Shown here in pieces: positions 5,018 through 11,579 of a stretch of 23,107 bases of DNA. Below the pieces are notes generated by a model, which saw nothing but the letters and a program-made list of their open reading frames with translations, was not told where the DNA came from and did not search any database. The DNA is from a virus. Position 1 is the stretch's first letter; each line of letters begins with the position of its first letter. The DNA is taken from positions 1-23,107 of the IMG/VR virus record IMGVR_UViG_3300044729_001153, one strand, 5' to 3'. The translations under genes and the position numbers were made by a program.

Positions 5018-5157
5018 GACTTAACTCGACCGAACGCCGTAGGCGTATCCGCAGGGCGCAGGAATTCCGTGCCTTGTTCTTAGATGTTATGGGTGTAGTA
5101 GGTCTTGCGTTTGCAGGTGGCCTGCTGTATTTGATTCTCACGATGTTGTCTTATTAG
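5014..5157 (+). CDS. Tiny basic membrane-anchored peptide (47 aa)
   Basis: Begins MRLNSTERRRRIRRAQEFR, a strongly basic N-terminus, then a hydrophobic segment at about residues 25-45 (VMGVVGLAFAGGLLYLILTML). It is predicted as a single-pass inner-membrane peptide with a positive, cytoplasmic N-terminus. ATGA overlap with ninX and CCGGAGGAG as ribosome binding site support translation. Its stop is four bases before palindrome 10. Function unknown. Confidence 0.55.
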   Translation: MRLNSTERRRRIRRAQEFRALFLDVMGVVGLAFAGGLLYLILTMLSY

Positions 5158-5160
5158 TGC

Positions 5161-5173
5161 GTCACGTTGTGAC
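5161..5173. repeat. GTCAC-N3-GTGAC palindrome, copy 10
   Basis: Exact arms, centre GTT, in the 35-bp gap before the gene at 5193. The word AAGGGTAGG (5176-5184), otherwise seen just after the sigma-E-like -10 boxes, follows it. Confidence 0.85.
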
Positions 5174-5192
5174 AGAAGGGTAGGTTAATGAC

Positions 5193-5591
5193 ATGGGATA
5201 CAGAAGTGAGGTGTTTATGGCTATTGCCGCAGAAGACCCGGAGAAGGGTGAGGAGCAGATGAAAGGCTTCTACGCCCTGTTAGACGCAAGGGGTATAGAC
5301 CTGGATGAGAATTGGTCTCCGAAAGAATACAGCCGTCAAGCCGATCTCTTTGCGTTTCACACCGAAGATGTTAAGTGGTACTCGACCTTCCCAGAGGTGC
5401 AGGACATCGAGTGGATATACCAGATGGCAATGGATCTACACGAGAACGAAGGCCACAGGATATGTGGCAAGTTTGTGCGTATTGGGGAGGAACCCACCGA
5501 CATAGAGGATAAATGTTTTGGCAATGAGTATTTAGAGATGGGTAGCGTGCGTGTGGTGCTGGACTATCCAACTGACTTATTTCAGGGCTAG
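5193..5591 (+). CDS. Conserved phage protein (MGYRSEV family)
   Basis: 132 residues beginning MGYRSEVFMAIAAED; proteins with this opening are widespread in phages and some bacteria, with no function known to me. Aromatic pairs such as VKWYSTFPEVQDIEW and a C-terminal VRVVLDYPTDLF segment suggest a compact alpha/beta fold. The AAGGGTAGG word upstream may act as the Shine-Dalgarno, though spacing is long. It closes the small-gene operon; promoter 4 starts within its stop region. Confidence 0.75.
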   Translation: MGYRSEVFMAIAAEDPEKGEEQMKGFYALLDARGIDLDENWSPKEYSRQADLFAFHTEDVKWYSTFPEVQDIEWIYQMAMDLHENEGHRICGKFVRIGEEPTDIEDKCFGNEYLEMGSVRVVLDYPTDLFQG

Positions 5592-5620
5592 GGAACTTTT
5601 GTTCAGGTTCTATTGTCCAA
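5592..5620 (+). promoter_or_regulatory. Sigma-E (ECF)-like promoter 4
   Basis: GGAACTT (5592-5598), 16 bp, GTCCAA (5615-5620), with TCAGGTT in the spacer and AAGGGTAGG (5622-5630) downstream. It would drive the AAA+/VWA module beginning at 5780. Confidence 0.6.
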
Positions 5621-5632
5621 TAAGGGTAGGTT

Positions 5633-5698
5633 ATGAATTTGTCTATTAATTTGTTGATGTACGGCTGGGCCTGTCACATTGTGACGGGGGTTTTCTGA
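5633..5698 (+). CDS. Possible 21-aa leader peptide
   Basis: ATG at 5633 directly follows AAGGGTAGGTT and opens MNLSINLLMYGWACHIVTG before a TGA at 5696. It reads palindrome 11 in the same frame as the in-gene copies (CHIVT). It could be a leader peptide, but if the sigma-E-like promoter is right, transcription would begin close to this ATG. Weak. Confidence 0.2.
   Translation: MNLSINLLMYGWACHIVTGVF
5673..5685. repeat. GTCAC-N3-GTGAC palindrome, copy 11
   Basis: Exact arms, centre ATT, between promoter 4 and the AAA+ gene. Confidence 0.85.
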
Positions 5699-5706
5699 AG
5701 TGGTTG

Positions 5707-5737
<31 letters not shown>

Positions 5738-5779
5738 GTTGGCTTTTATCTTTCTAACATCTTAAGGAGCATTACTATT

Positions 5780-6850
5780 ATGGCTACAATTTCTTTCGGT
5801 ACATCAGTCAACCACGACGAGGCAGTTAAGTTGGTCGCGGCGCTTGGCACTACTAATACGTTCCTCTTCCGTGGCGAGCCTGGTGTTGGCAAGTCAAGCA
5901 TGCTCAAAGATCTGGCTAAGTTGTTTCCCGAGCATGAGGTGGCGTATATCGATTGCGCGAACCTTGACCTTGGCGACATTGCGATGCCGTTCATTGATCG
6001 TGAGTTGAACTGCACCCGCTACTATCCAAACGCACACTTTAAGTTGCATACAGGCAGGCCCGTGATCATCATGCTTGACGAGATCACCAAGGCATCTCAG
6101 TCGGTGCAGAACATGTTATTGCCTCTCATCCTTGAGGGCAGGCTTGGCGATACGGTGTTACCTGAGGGGTCGATACGGTTTGCTACGGGCAATCTCACAC
6201 AAGACGGCGTGGGCGATCATCTCAAGGCGCATGTGCAGAACCGCATGACTGTCGTGCAATTCCGCAAGCCAACCGCTGAAGAGTGGATCAAGTGGGCGGT
6301 GCGTCACAATGTGACAGAACAAGTTATTGCGTTTGTTGATCAGTACCCCGAGGTCATGGCGTCGTATCTTGACCCGAGCCAGTCTAAGAATTCCTACATT
6401 TTCAACCCCAAAGAAGTACAGAGCGCATTCTGTTCGCCCCGTTCCCTGGAGATGGCCTCTAACATCTTCAAGAAACGCAGCGCTATTGGTGACGAGCCGA
6501 TGCTGGCCTCATTCATGGGCGTGCTGGGCGAGTCTGGTGCTAGGGCGTTGCATTCGTTCATCAACCTGGACGACAAGTTGCCCACCTTCGACTCGATACT
6601 CGCTGACCCGCATGGCATAACCATACCGTCAGATCCCATTGCGAACTGCATTCTTGTCTACAAGGCAGTTATGACAGTTAAACGGGAGAACATTGATCGC
6701 TGGATGATTTACCTTGAGCGGTTGCCCAAAGAGAACCAAGGCGTATTCGCCCGGACATTGCTTGAGTCTGACAATGCCAAGGCGGCTGGGCACCCTGCGT
6801 TTATTGAATGGGCGACCCGCAACAATTACATCTTCGCCAAGGCTAAGTAA
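5780..6850 (+). CDS. MoxR-type AAA+ ATPase
   Basis: 356 residues. Walker A GEPGVGKS (32-39), Walker B VIIMLDE (95-101), sensor-1 region RFATGN (133-138) and a likely arginine finger in QNRM (R155) define an AAA_5/MoxR-like ATPase, as also used by CobS-like phage proteins. ATG 5780 is chosen because AAGGAG (5764-5769) sits before it; the upstream in-frame TTG would add a low-complexity hydrophobic stretch. By family knowledge MoxR ATPases act on VWA-domain partners, and the next gene is such a partner. It probably remodels or activates a complex formed by the downstream products. Palindrome 12 is read as RHNVT (about 175-179). Confidence 0.9.
   Translation: MATISFGTSVNHDEAVKLVAALGTTNTFLFRGEPGVGKSSMLKDLAKLFPEHEVAYIDCANLDLGDIAMPFIDRELNCTRYYPNAHFKLHTGRPVIIMLDEITKASQSVQNMLLPLILEGRLGDTVLPEGSIRFATGNLTQDGVGDHLKAHVQNRMTVVQFRKPTAEEWIKWAVRHNVTEQVIAFVDQYPEVMASYLDPSQSKNSYIFNPKEVQSAFCSPRSLEMASNIFKKRSAIGDEPMLASFMGVLGESGARALHSFINLDDKLPTFDSILADPHGITIPSDPIANCILVYKAVMTVKRENIDRWMIYLERLPKENQGVFARTLLESDNAKAAGHPAFIEWATRNNYIFAKAK
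6303..6315. repeat. GTCAC-N3-GTGAC palindrome, copy 12 (in CDS)
   Basis: Exact arms, centre AAT, in the AAA+ gene, read R-H-N-V-T. Confidence 0.85.
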
Positions 6851-6877
6851 TTAACAGAAAAGGAAAAGGAGCAACGC

Positions 6878-8065
6878 ATGGATCTTTCCAAACTAACAGC
6901 CGAACAGCGTCTGCACAGGGCGCATGTGACGCTCATGGCGCATAAGAAGTTTATCTTGATGTCGGGCATTCTTGTTTCCGGCAAGACCGAAGTTGTCGAC
7001 AACGACAAGCTAACTGCACGCACCGATGGCCTGAATACTCAGTACGGGCGTCACTTTGTGACAGGTCTGACCGACAAACAGTTGAACTTCTTGGTGCTAC
7101 ACGAGAATTGGCACAAGGCATACAAACATATGCTCGTGTGGCGCAGTCTCTACAAGCAGAACCCCAGAATCGCCAACATGGCATGCGACCACGTGATCAA
7201 TCTACAGATCATCAAGTACGACCCACACGGTACGGTAACTGAAATGCCACCTGGTGGTTGCCACGATGAGCGGTTTGAGGGTATGGATGCCCGACAAGTC
7301 TTTGACATCTTAATGAAAGAGCAAGAAGACGACGAGGGTCAAGGTAACGGTAACGGAGAGGGATTCGATGAACACGATTGGGAGAATGCAGAGTCTTGGG
7401 ACGATGCGCAGCGCAAAGAAGTTGAGCGCAAGATTGATCAGGCGATCAGGCAAGGCGAGATCTTACTTAAGAAGAAGGGAGAGGCTGGCTCGGGAGGAGA
7501 ACGAGACTTCGCTGACCTGCTAGAACCAAAGATAGACCCGTATGAACTTCTTAGAGAGTACATGGTCTCAACATGCACAGAGCGCAGCGACTCTTCATGG
7601 CGGCGTCCGAGTAGAAGGTTTCTGTCGCAAGAGATCTATATGCCGACGACCATCTCTGAATCTATGGACTCTGCGGTGCTGGGCATCGACATGTCTGGGT
7701 CTATCGGTCATGACGAGGTGTTGGAGTTTATCTCTGAGACGGTGAACATCTGTAAAACAGTTAGGCCACAGAAGATCCACATCATCTATTGGGACACAGC
7801 AGTCTGTAAGCACGAGGTCTATGAGCAGCATCAGATCGACGACATCCAGACTCTGACCAAGCCCACGGGTGGTGGAGGTACGAACGTTCAATGTCTGAGG
7901 GAGTACATGCTCCGTCACAATGTGACAAGTCAGGTTTTGCTTGTCCTTACTGATGGAGAGTTGGGGGCAGTAAAGGACTGGGGCGGCATGCCTCCCACAG
8001 TCTGGGTAATTAGTAGTAGAGGCAGGGCTGGGAATTTCCCCGGCAAGATCATCAAACTTAAATAA
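6878..8065 (+). CDS. DUF2201-like protein: HExxH metallopeptidase-like plus VWA domain
   Basis: 395 residues. The N-terminal half has HENWH (75-79), an HExxH zinc-peptidase motif, as in the putative metallopeptidase part of DUF2201 proteins. An acidic, Gly/Asn-rich linker follows (about 148-178). The C-terminal VWA-like domain has an intact MIDAS: D271-M-S273-G-S275, T335 in GGGGTNV, and D359 in LTDGE. The neighbouring MoxR ATPase is the usual partner of such VWA proteins. AAAAGGAGCAACGC precedes the ATG. Two palindromes lie in the gene (RHFVT at 7050, RHNVT at 7914). Whether it cleaves protein or is a chaperone adaptor cannot be told from sequence. Confidence 0.88.
   Translation: MDLSKLTAEQRLHRAHVTLMAHKKFILMSGILVSGKTEVVDNDKLTARTDGLNTQYGRHFVTGLTDKQLNFLVLHENWHKAYKHMLVWRSLYKQNPRIANMACDHVINLQIIKYDPHGTVTEMPPGGCHDERFEGMDARQVFDILMKEQEDDEGQGNGNGEGFDEHDWENAESWDDAQRKEVERKIDQAIRQGEILLKKKGEAGSGGERDFADLLEPKIDPYELLREYMVSTCTERSDSSWRRPSRRFLSQEIYMPTTISESMDSAVLGIDMSGSIGHDEVLEFISETVNICKTVRPQKIHIIYWDTAVCKHEVYEQHQIDDIQTLTKPTGGGGTNVQCLREYMLRHNVTSQVLLVLTDGELGAVKDWGGMPPTVWVISSRGRAGNFPGKIIKLK
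7050..7062. repeat. GTCAC-N3-GTGAC palindrome, copy 13 (in CDS)
   Basis: Exact arms, centre TTT, read R-H-F-V-T just before the HExxH segment. Confidence 0.85.
7914..7926. repeat. GTCAC-N3-GTGAC palindrome, copy 14 (in CDS)
   Basis: Exact arms, centre AAT, read R-H-N-V-T inside the VWA domain. Confidence 0.85.
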
Positions 8066-8076
8066 AGGAAAACATC

Positions 8077-8949
8077 ATGCAAACTCAAGCTAACCACAGC
8101 AACATCAATTCACGCGCCATGCTGGTCGAACTCAACATCGGCTTCTGGCAGGGGCGCAAGACTGACCGCGCAGTATCTGAAGAAGTGGCAGTGAGCAAAA
8201 ACGCTAAGAGTCGTGCTGGCAATTACAGCAAGAACTTGTTACCAGGCGTTAAGGAGCATGACGATCTCAAGAAGGCGGTGGGTGCATTCCGTAATTGGCA
8301 CTACTCACAGACCATTCCTTGGCTTGACTCTGGCGTGCGTCTGCTCACGATGAAGAACTATATTAATTACACCACGATAGCAAACGACAAGTTGTCTGAG
8401 CTACACGAACTGAAGCGTCACTTTGTGACAGCTTACCCGACGTTAAAGTCTGCGGTGGCCTTTGAGTTGGGCGACTTGTTCAATGCCGACGAGTACCCCA
8501 CACAGGCAGAAGTTGACCGCAAGTTTTACTTCAACGTGAATTATTACCCATTGCAATCGGCTGGTGACTTCCGCGTGGATGTGGGCAATGAGATGCACCA
8601 GGAGTTGGTGGCTCAGTATGAGGAGCATTTCAAGAACAAGTTACAGGATGCGATGAAGGACGTATGGGACAGGCTGCACACCACACTCAAGCACCTTGCC
8701 GAGCGTCTAGCAGTTGAGGACGGTGGCGAGAAGAAAGTATTCCGCGACTCACTTGTTACCAATACACGTGAGATGTGTGAGTTGCTGTCATCCCTTAACA
8801 TCACAGACGATCCTCGGCTAGAGCAAGCACGCAAGGAGTTAGAACAAGCCATGCTGGGCATCACTGCCCAAGACCTACGCGACTCGGTGCTAGTACGTAA
8901 CGATGTGCATGCCCGCGTCACCGACATCATCAACAAGTTTTCTTTCTAA
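8077..8949 (+). CDS. DUF3150-like phage protein
   Basis: 290 residues, mainly helical. The N-terminal part (MLVELNIGFWQGRKTDRAVS, then KNAKSRAGNYSKNLLP) and the position behind a MoxR ATPase and a VWA/DUF2201 protein fit the DUF3150 family, which I recall in this phage gene context. The family assignment is from memory of pattern, not a search. The second half is rich in long charged helices (about residues 170-290) suited to protein-protein contact. AAAGGAAAACATC precedes the ATG. It is likely a third component of the ATPase module. Palindrome 15 gives RHFVT. Confidence 0.7.
   Translation: MQTQANHSNINSRAMLVELNIGFWQGRKTDRAVSEEVAVSKNAKSRAGNYSKNLLPGVKEHDDLKKAVGAFRNWHYSQTIPWLDSGVRLLTMKNYINYTTIANDKLSELHELKRHFVTAYPTLKSAVAFELGDLFNADEYPTQAEVDRKFYFNVNYYPLQSAGDFRVDVGNEMHQELVAQYEEHFKNKLQDAMKDVWDRLHTTLKHLAERLAVEDGGEKKVFRDSLVTNTREMCELLSSLNITDDPRLEQARKELEQAMLGITAQDLRDSVLVRNDVHARVTDIINKFSF
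8417..8429. repeat. GTCAC-N3-GTGAC palindrome, copy 15 (in CDS)
   Basis: Exact arms, centre TTT, read R-H-F-V-T. Confidence 0.85.
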
Positions 8950-8954
8950 GGAGC

Positions 8955-8967
8955 GTCACAATGCGAC
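8955..8967. repeat. Degenerate palindrome over a start codon
   Basis: GTCACAATGCGAC differs from the exact site by one base, and its centre is the ATG of the gene at 8961. The spacing to its neighbours fits the array, suggesting a decayed or start-codon-constrained copy. Confidence 0.5.
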
Positions 8968-9944
8968 AGTCAGCCGAGAATACTCTCATTGGCCCCATCA
9001 ACATTGGGTTTATCAGCAGCGTGTTTAGTAACAAGTTACGCATCGACGACAGCCCGGAGAACAAGTTGTTCAAGATGGGCCTAGAAGCCCTGCTCTCCCA
9101 CAAAGATCGGGATAACATGTTTCTGAAGGTTGAGTTAAGAGACGTTGCCATGCGGATCGATAGGGTCGATGTCTACAGCGAGTTTGAGAGTGTGTCTACC
9201 ATGTCGATACACCACCCAGACGGTAACGAGCGGAACAGCCCGCAGTTGCAGATCAAGTTTAGTTACGATGTGCAACAGCGTAGTCCGCGCAACGTCAAGC
9301 GTAGTCTGAACCCCAAGGCCATTGCCGAGTTGGTGAGCAAGATTAAACCCATGCCAGAAATTGAACTAACTGCCCATTGCTTGGGTCAAGTAGATGAGTT
9401 TGCCACGATAAGCGTTAAAGCCTCAGGTACAGGCACGGATTCAGTTAACAGCTTATTGCGTGAACTCTACTACCGGAGGTCGGAGGATCAGGTGCAGATC
9501 ATGGAGAGTTTACTGAGCGGCGGTGATGGCATGCTGCCCACAAGGGAGACAGCGGCAAAAGGAAGCACCGGTATAAGTTTCCGTCAGGCTTTCAACGATG
9601 CTTTTGTTGCGCGTCGGGAGTCTGAGGCTCGGTACAAGGAACTTGTTAGGGATTGCTACATGATTGTCGAGTCGCCGGGCGAGAAGTTTACGGCAGTGCG
9701 TCACACTGTGACAGACGGCAACAGAGATTGCATTGTCACTAAGTACGTTGGCAAAGACACTCTGCCCCCGCATGTCATTGGTGGTATGGCGGTTCTTGAT
9801 ATCATCAGTGAGTATGACGACAGGTCTAACAACTTCAAGACAGTGCCTGGTGTTGCTACGCAGTGTGGTCGCATGCAGAATGTTTTTGTAATCTTCGGGA
9901 GCAGCAGTGACACCGGAAGCCAAGGTCAAGGCCCGAGTAATTAA
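8961..9944 (+). CDS. Unknown 327-aa protein of the AAA+/VWA module
   Basis: Not recognised. It is mixed alpha/beta, with a beta-rich N-terminal half (VELRDVAMRIDRVDVYSEF, LQIKFSYDVQQR) and a Ser/Gly-rich, probably disordered end (SSDTGSQGQGPSN). TAAGGAGCGTCACA precedes the ATG, overlapping a degenerate palindrome. It follows the DUF3150-like gene by 11 bp and its 3' end overlaps the VRR-NUC gene by 38 bp, so it is part of the same operon and probably of the same complex. Palindrome 16 is read as RHTVT near residue 247. The function is open. Confidence 0.75.
   Translation: MRQSAENTLIGPINIGFISSVFSNKLRIDDSPENKLFKMGLEALLSHKDRDNMFLKVELRDVAMRIDRVDVYSEFESVSTMSIHHPDGNERNSPQLQIKFSYDVQQRSPRNVKRSLNPKAIAELVSKIKPMPEIELTAHCLGQVDEFATISVKASGTGTDSVNSLLRELYYRRSEDQVQIMESLLSGGDGMLPTRETAAKGSTGISFRQAFNDAFVARRESEARYKELVRDCYMIVESPGEKFTAVRHTVTDGNRDCIVTKYVGKDTLPPHVIGGMAVLDIISEYDDRSNNFKTVPGVATQCGRMQNVFVIFGSSSDTGSQGQGPSN
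9700..9712. repeat. GTCAC-N3-GTGAC palindrome, copy 16 (in CDS)
   Basis: Exact arms, centre ACT, read R-H-T-V-T. Confidence 0.85.
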
Positions 9945-10212
9945 ACTTCTCAAGGAGAGGGGCGCCTACTACGCCATGCCGGTTGCTGGTGGGTTTGGCA
10001 ATGCGGGCGTCCCCGATATCCTGGTTTGTTATAGGGGTAAGTTTATTGGTATTGAATGCAAGGCCGGGCGCGGGCAGACTACCGCGTTACAGGATAAACA
10101 TTTAGAAGACATAAAGAGGGCGGGGGGCATTTCATTGGTTGTTAGAGAAGATGTAGCTGAGTTGGTGGGAGTGTTGTGTCTGCTTGAACGTCCAGCGGGC
10201 GGTGACGAATAA
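9907..10212 (+). CDS. VRR-NUC domain nuclease
   Basis: 101 residues, GTG start with CGGGAG upstream. G-GNAGVPDILV (D37) followed by IGIECKAG (E50, K52) and a Q in TTALQDKH is the PD-(D/E)xK arrangement of VRR-NUC proteins, small phage stand-alone nucleases related to the nuclease domain of FAN1 and often encoded near replication genes. It probably acts on branched or Holliday-type DNA; the exact substrate cannot be told. The overlap of 38 bp with the upstream gene implies coupling. A shorter start is possible but would lose the conserved N-terminal helix. Confidence 0.9.
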   Translation: MTPEAKVKARVIKLLKERGAYYAMPVAGGFGNAGVPDILVCYRGKFIGIECKAGRGQTTALQDKHLEDIKRAGGISLVVREDVAELVGVLCLLERPAGGDE

Positions 10213-10296
10213 CACCCGCAGTGGGGGGCCTCTTACAGCTTTGTCATTTTGGCTTTCCGGGGGGCTGACCCCACACCTCCACTAATTCACCCTTTC

Positions 10297-10309
10297 GTCA
10301 CAATGTGAC
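10297..10309. repeat. GTCAC-N3-GTGAC palindrome, copy 17
   Basis: Exact arms, centre AAT, in the gap after the VRR-NUC gene. It abuts GGAACTTTT with no gap, as copy 3 does. Confidence 0.85.
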
Positions 10310-10337
10310 GGAACTTTTTTAGAAACGCCCAGTCCCA
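10310..10337 (+). promoter_or_regulatory. Possible fifth, degenerate sigma-E-like promoter
   Basis: GGAACTT (10310-10316), 15 bp, GTCCCA (10332-10337). It lacks TCAGGTT and AAGGGTAGG, and its -10 lies inside the terminator hairpin. It may be a relic, or an attenuated promoter. Confidence 0.25.
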
Positions 10338-10358
10338 GCTATACGCTGGGATTTTTTT
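10333..10358 (+). terminator. Intrinsic terminator after the AAA+/VWA/VRR-NUC operon
   Basis: TCCCAGC-TATAC-GCTGGGA stem-loop followed by seven T. It closes the transcription unit started at promoter 4. Confidence 0.85.
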
Positions 10359-10412
10359 GCGCGTAAATTTTGTGATGAACCCCTGAAACCAGTGACCTGA
10401 GAGGACACAGCC

Positions 10413-10676
10413 ATGAACAAAGACAGCCGTTACGAAATCATTATTGAGGCACTCTGCCAGTACGCGGAAGGTCTGGAGCAGAAGTTGATAGAGCAGAACG
10501 CAAAACAACCTACAAAATGGTTGCCCGTAGCGATAGATGAAGCACCACCTGGACTTGCACAAGCAATAAAACAACAGTTAAAACGTCACAATGTGACGCC
10601 CCCCAAGCGTAGCCCCGGCAGGCCGCGCAAGCACCCGGTGAAACCCGTCGTTAAAACCTCGACCCCTACAGTATGA
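10413..10676 (+). CDS. Small AT-hook phage protein
   Basis: 87 residues. A helical N-terminal half (YEIIIEALCQYAEGLEQKLIEQN) is followed by a basic, Pro-rich tail with SPGRPRKHP (about 67-75), whose GRP core flanked by basic residues is an AT-hook, binding the minor groove of A/T-rich DNA. Palindrome 18 is read as RHNVT just before it. GAGAGG (10399-10404) is the ribosome binding site. It stands alone after a terminator. It may be a DNA-organising or regulatory protein; the N-terminal helix could dimerise. Function inferred from the motif only. Confidence 0.7.
   Translation: MNKDSRYEIIIEALCQYAEGLEQKLIEQNAKQPTKWLPVAIDEAPPGLAQAIKQQLKRHNVTPPKRSPGRPRKHPVKPVVKTSTPTV
10585..10597. repeat. GTCAC-N3-GTGAC palindrome, copy 18 (in CDS, last copy)
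   Basis: Exact arms, centre AAT, read R-H-N-V-T. I find no further exact copy in the remaining 12.5 kb. Confidence 0.85.
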
Positions 10677-10686
10677 GGGCGGTCAT

Positions 10687-11073
10687 TTGAAAATCACCCC
10701 TCTTCTCAAGAAGATGTTTAGGCGACTCCCCGATAGCTGGTTCTGCGGGGAGCTGCTGGTGTTACACGAGAGCGGAAGACTTAAAAATTTTTTTTCGGGG
10801 GTAAGTTCAAACGAGATGGCGCTAACAAAGACAGAGAAGTTTTTCGTGAGTTGGGCGATACGTGAGTATTACAAAGATACCTACAGAGACAACCTCAAAC
10901 AAAGGATGATGAAATATGCAATCACCGGAGACGAAGGCGCCAAGTTCAACCCCTTCCATGCACCCCTCGGGCCTGACGATAGAGAGGTGGCAATGGCCCT
11001 TCAAGACGCTACAAGAGAGGCAGCTAGTCGCGGCGTATTTCAAAAAACTCCAAGAAACCCAACCAAACTTTGA
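10687..11073 (+). CDS. Phage protein of unknown function
   Basis: 128 residues from a TTG start preceded by GAGGGCGG; an internal ATG at 10714 would give a nine-residue shorter product. It has basic and aromatic residues near the N-terminus (LLKKMFRRLPDSWF), then a helical middle and a Pro-containing charged C-terminus. No motif recognised. It is ten bases behind the AT-hook gene and leads into a run of HTH genes, so a regulatory or DNA-linked role is possible but not shown. Confidence 0.6.
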   Translation: MKITPLLKKMFRRLPDSWFCGELLVLHESGRLKNFFSGVSSNEMALTKTEKFFVSWAIREYYKDTYRDNLKQRMMKYAITGDEGAKFNPFHAPLGPDDREVAMALQDATREAASRGVFQKTPRNPTKL

Positions 11074-11088
11074 ACAGGCGCTTTTATA

Positions 11089-11289
11089 ATGCCCGTAAAA
11101 GAAAAGCTTAAAGCCTATATCAAAACCCGTAAGACTCCCTTAACCCTAGAACACATTTGCACGCGAATGTTTTGCAGTAGAACCACTGCCGCCAAGGCCA
11201 TGAATGAACTTATTAAAGAAGGCGTGGTCAAAGAAGTTTTGGTGGCATCTAAAACCAACCGATATGTGAGAGGAATCATCAGCAAATGA
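11089..11289 (+). CDS. Small winged-helix DNA-binding protein
   Basis: 66 residues, LTLEHICTRMFCSRTTAAKAMNELIKEGVVKE followed by a short basic wing (SKTNRYVRG). The helix-turn-helix plus wing pattern (residues about 18-60) is that of small wHTH regulators. It shares an ATGA overlap with the next wHTH gene, so the two are co-expressed. The target is unknown; the palindromes of the left part and the GGTTTAC repeats are possible operators but nothing links them directly. Confidence 0.7.
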   Translation: MPVKEKLKAYIKTRKTPLTLEHICTRMFCSRTTAAKAMNELIKEGVVKEVLVASKTNRYVRGIISK

Positions 11290-11579
11290 CCCCCATTGAA
11301 ACGCACAAATTCCTAAAAACCAAAGATGTAGACCTAACAGAGATGATGATTTTAGAGAGGATGGCGCTGTACGACAGACCGATCCTGACAGGACAAATGG
11401 TTAACGATGCAACGACTAACTCCGCCTTTGCCTCACAAGCTACGGTGTTTAAATACCTAGCCACCTTAAAAGAGCGAGAGTTGCTTGGAGAGGTAACCGA
11501 GTACACCGACGCTAGATGCACCTACATTCAGATAACAACCAAGGGCAAGAAACTTCTTAAAGATTGGAGCGCACAATGA
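11286..11579 (+). CDS. Winged-helix (MarR/PadR-like) protein
   Basis: 97 residues. An initial helix is followed by ILTGQMVNDATTNSAFASQATVFKYLATLKERELLGEV and a beta-wing ending in YIQITTKGKKLLKDW. This is the recognisable layout of MarR-type winged helices, in which T-KG in the wing is typical. Overlaps both neighbours by ATGA. A second small wHTH directly after another suggests a regulatory pair or a heterodimer. Confidence 0.75.
   Translation: MTPIETHKFLKTKDVDLTEMMILERMALYDRPILTGQMVNDATTNSAFASQATVFKYLATLKERELLGEVTEYTDARCTYIQITTKGKKLLKDWSAQ

Noticed and set aside
9510-9953. 147-codon minus-strand frame
   Set aside because: Lies wholly opposite the 327-residue gene and the start of VRR-NUC; its length reflects codon bias of the sense genes.
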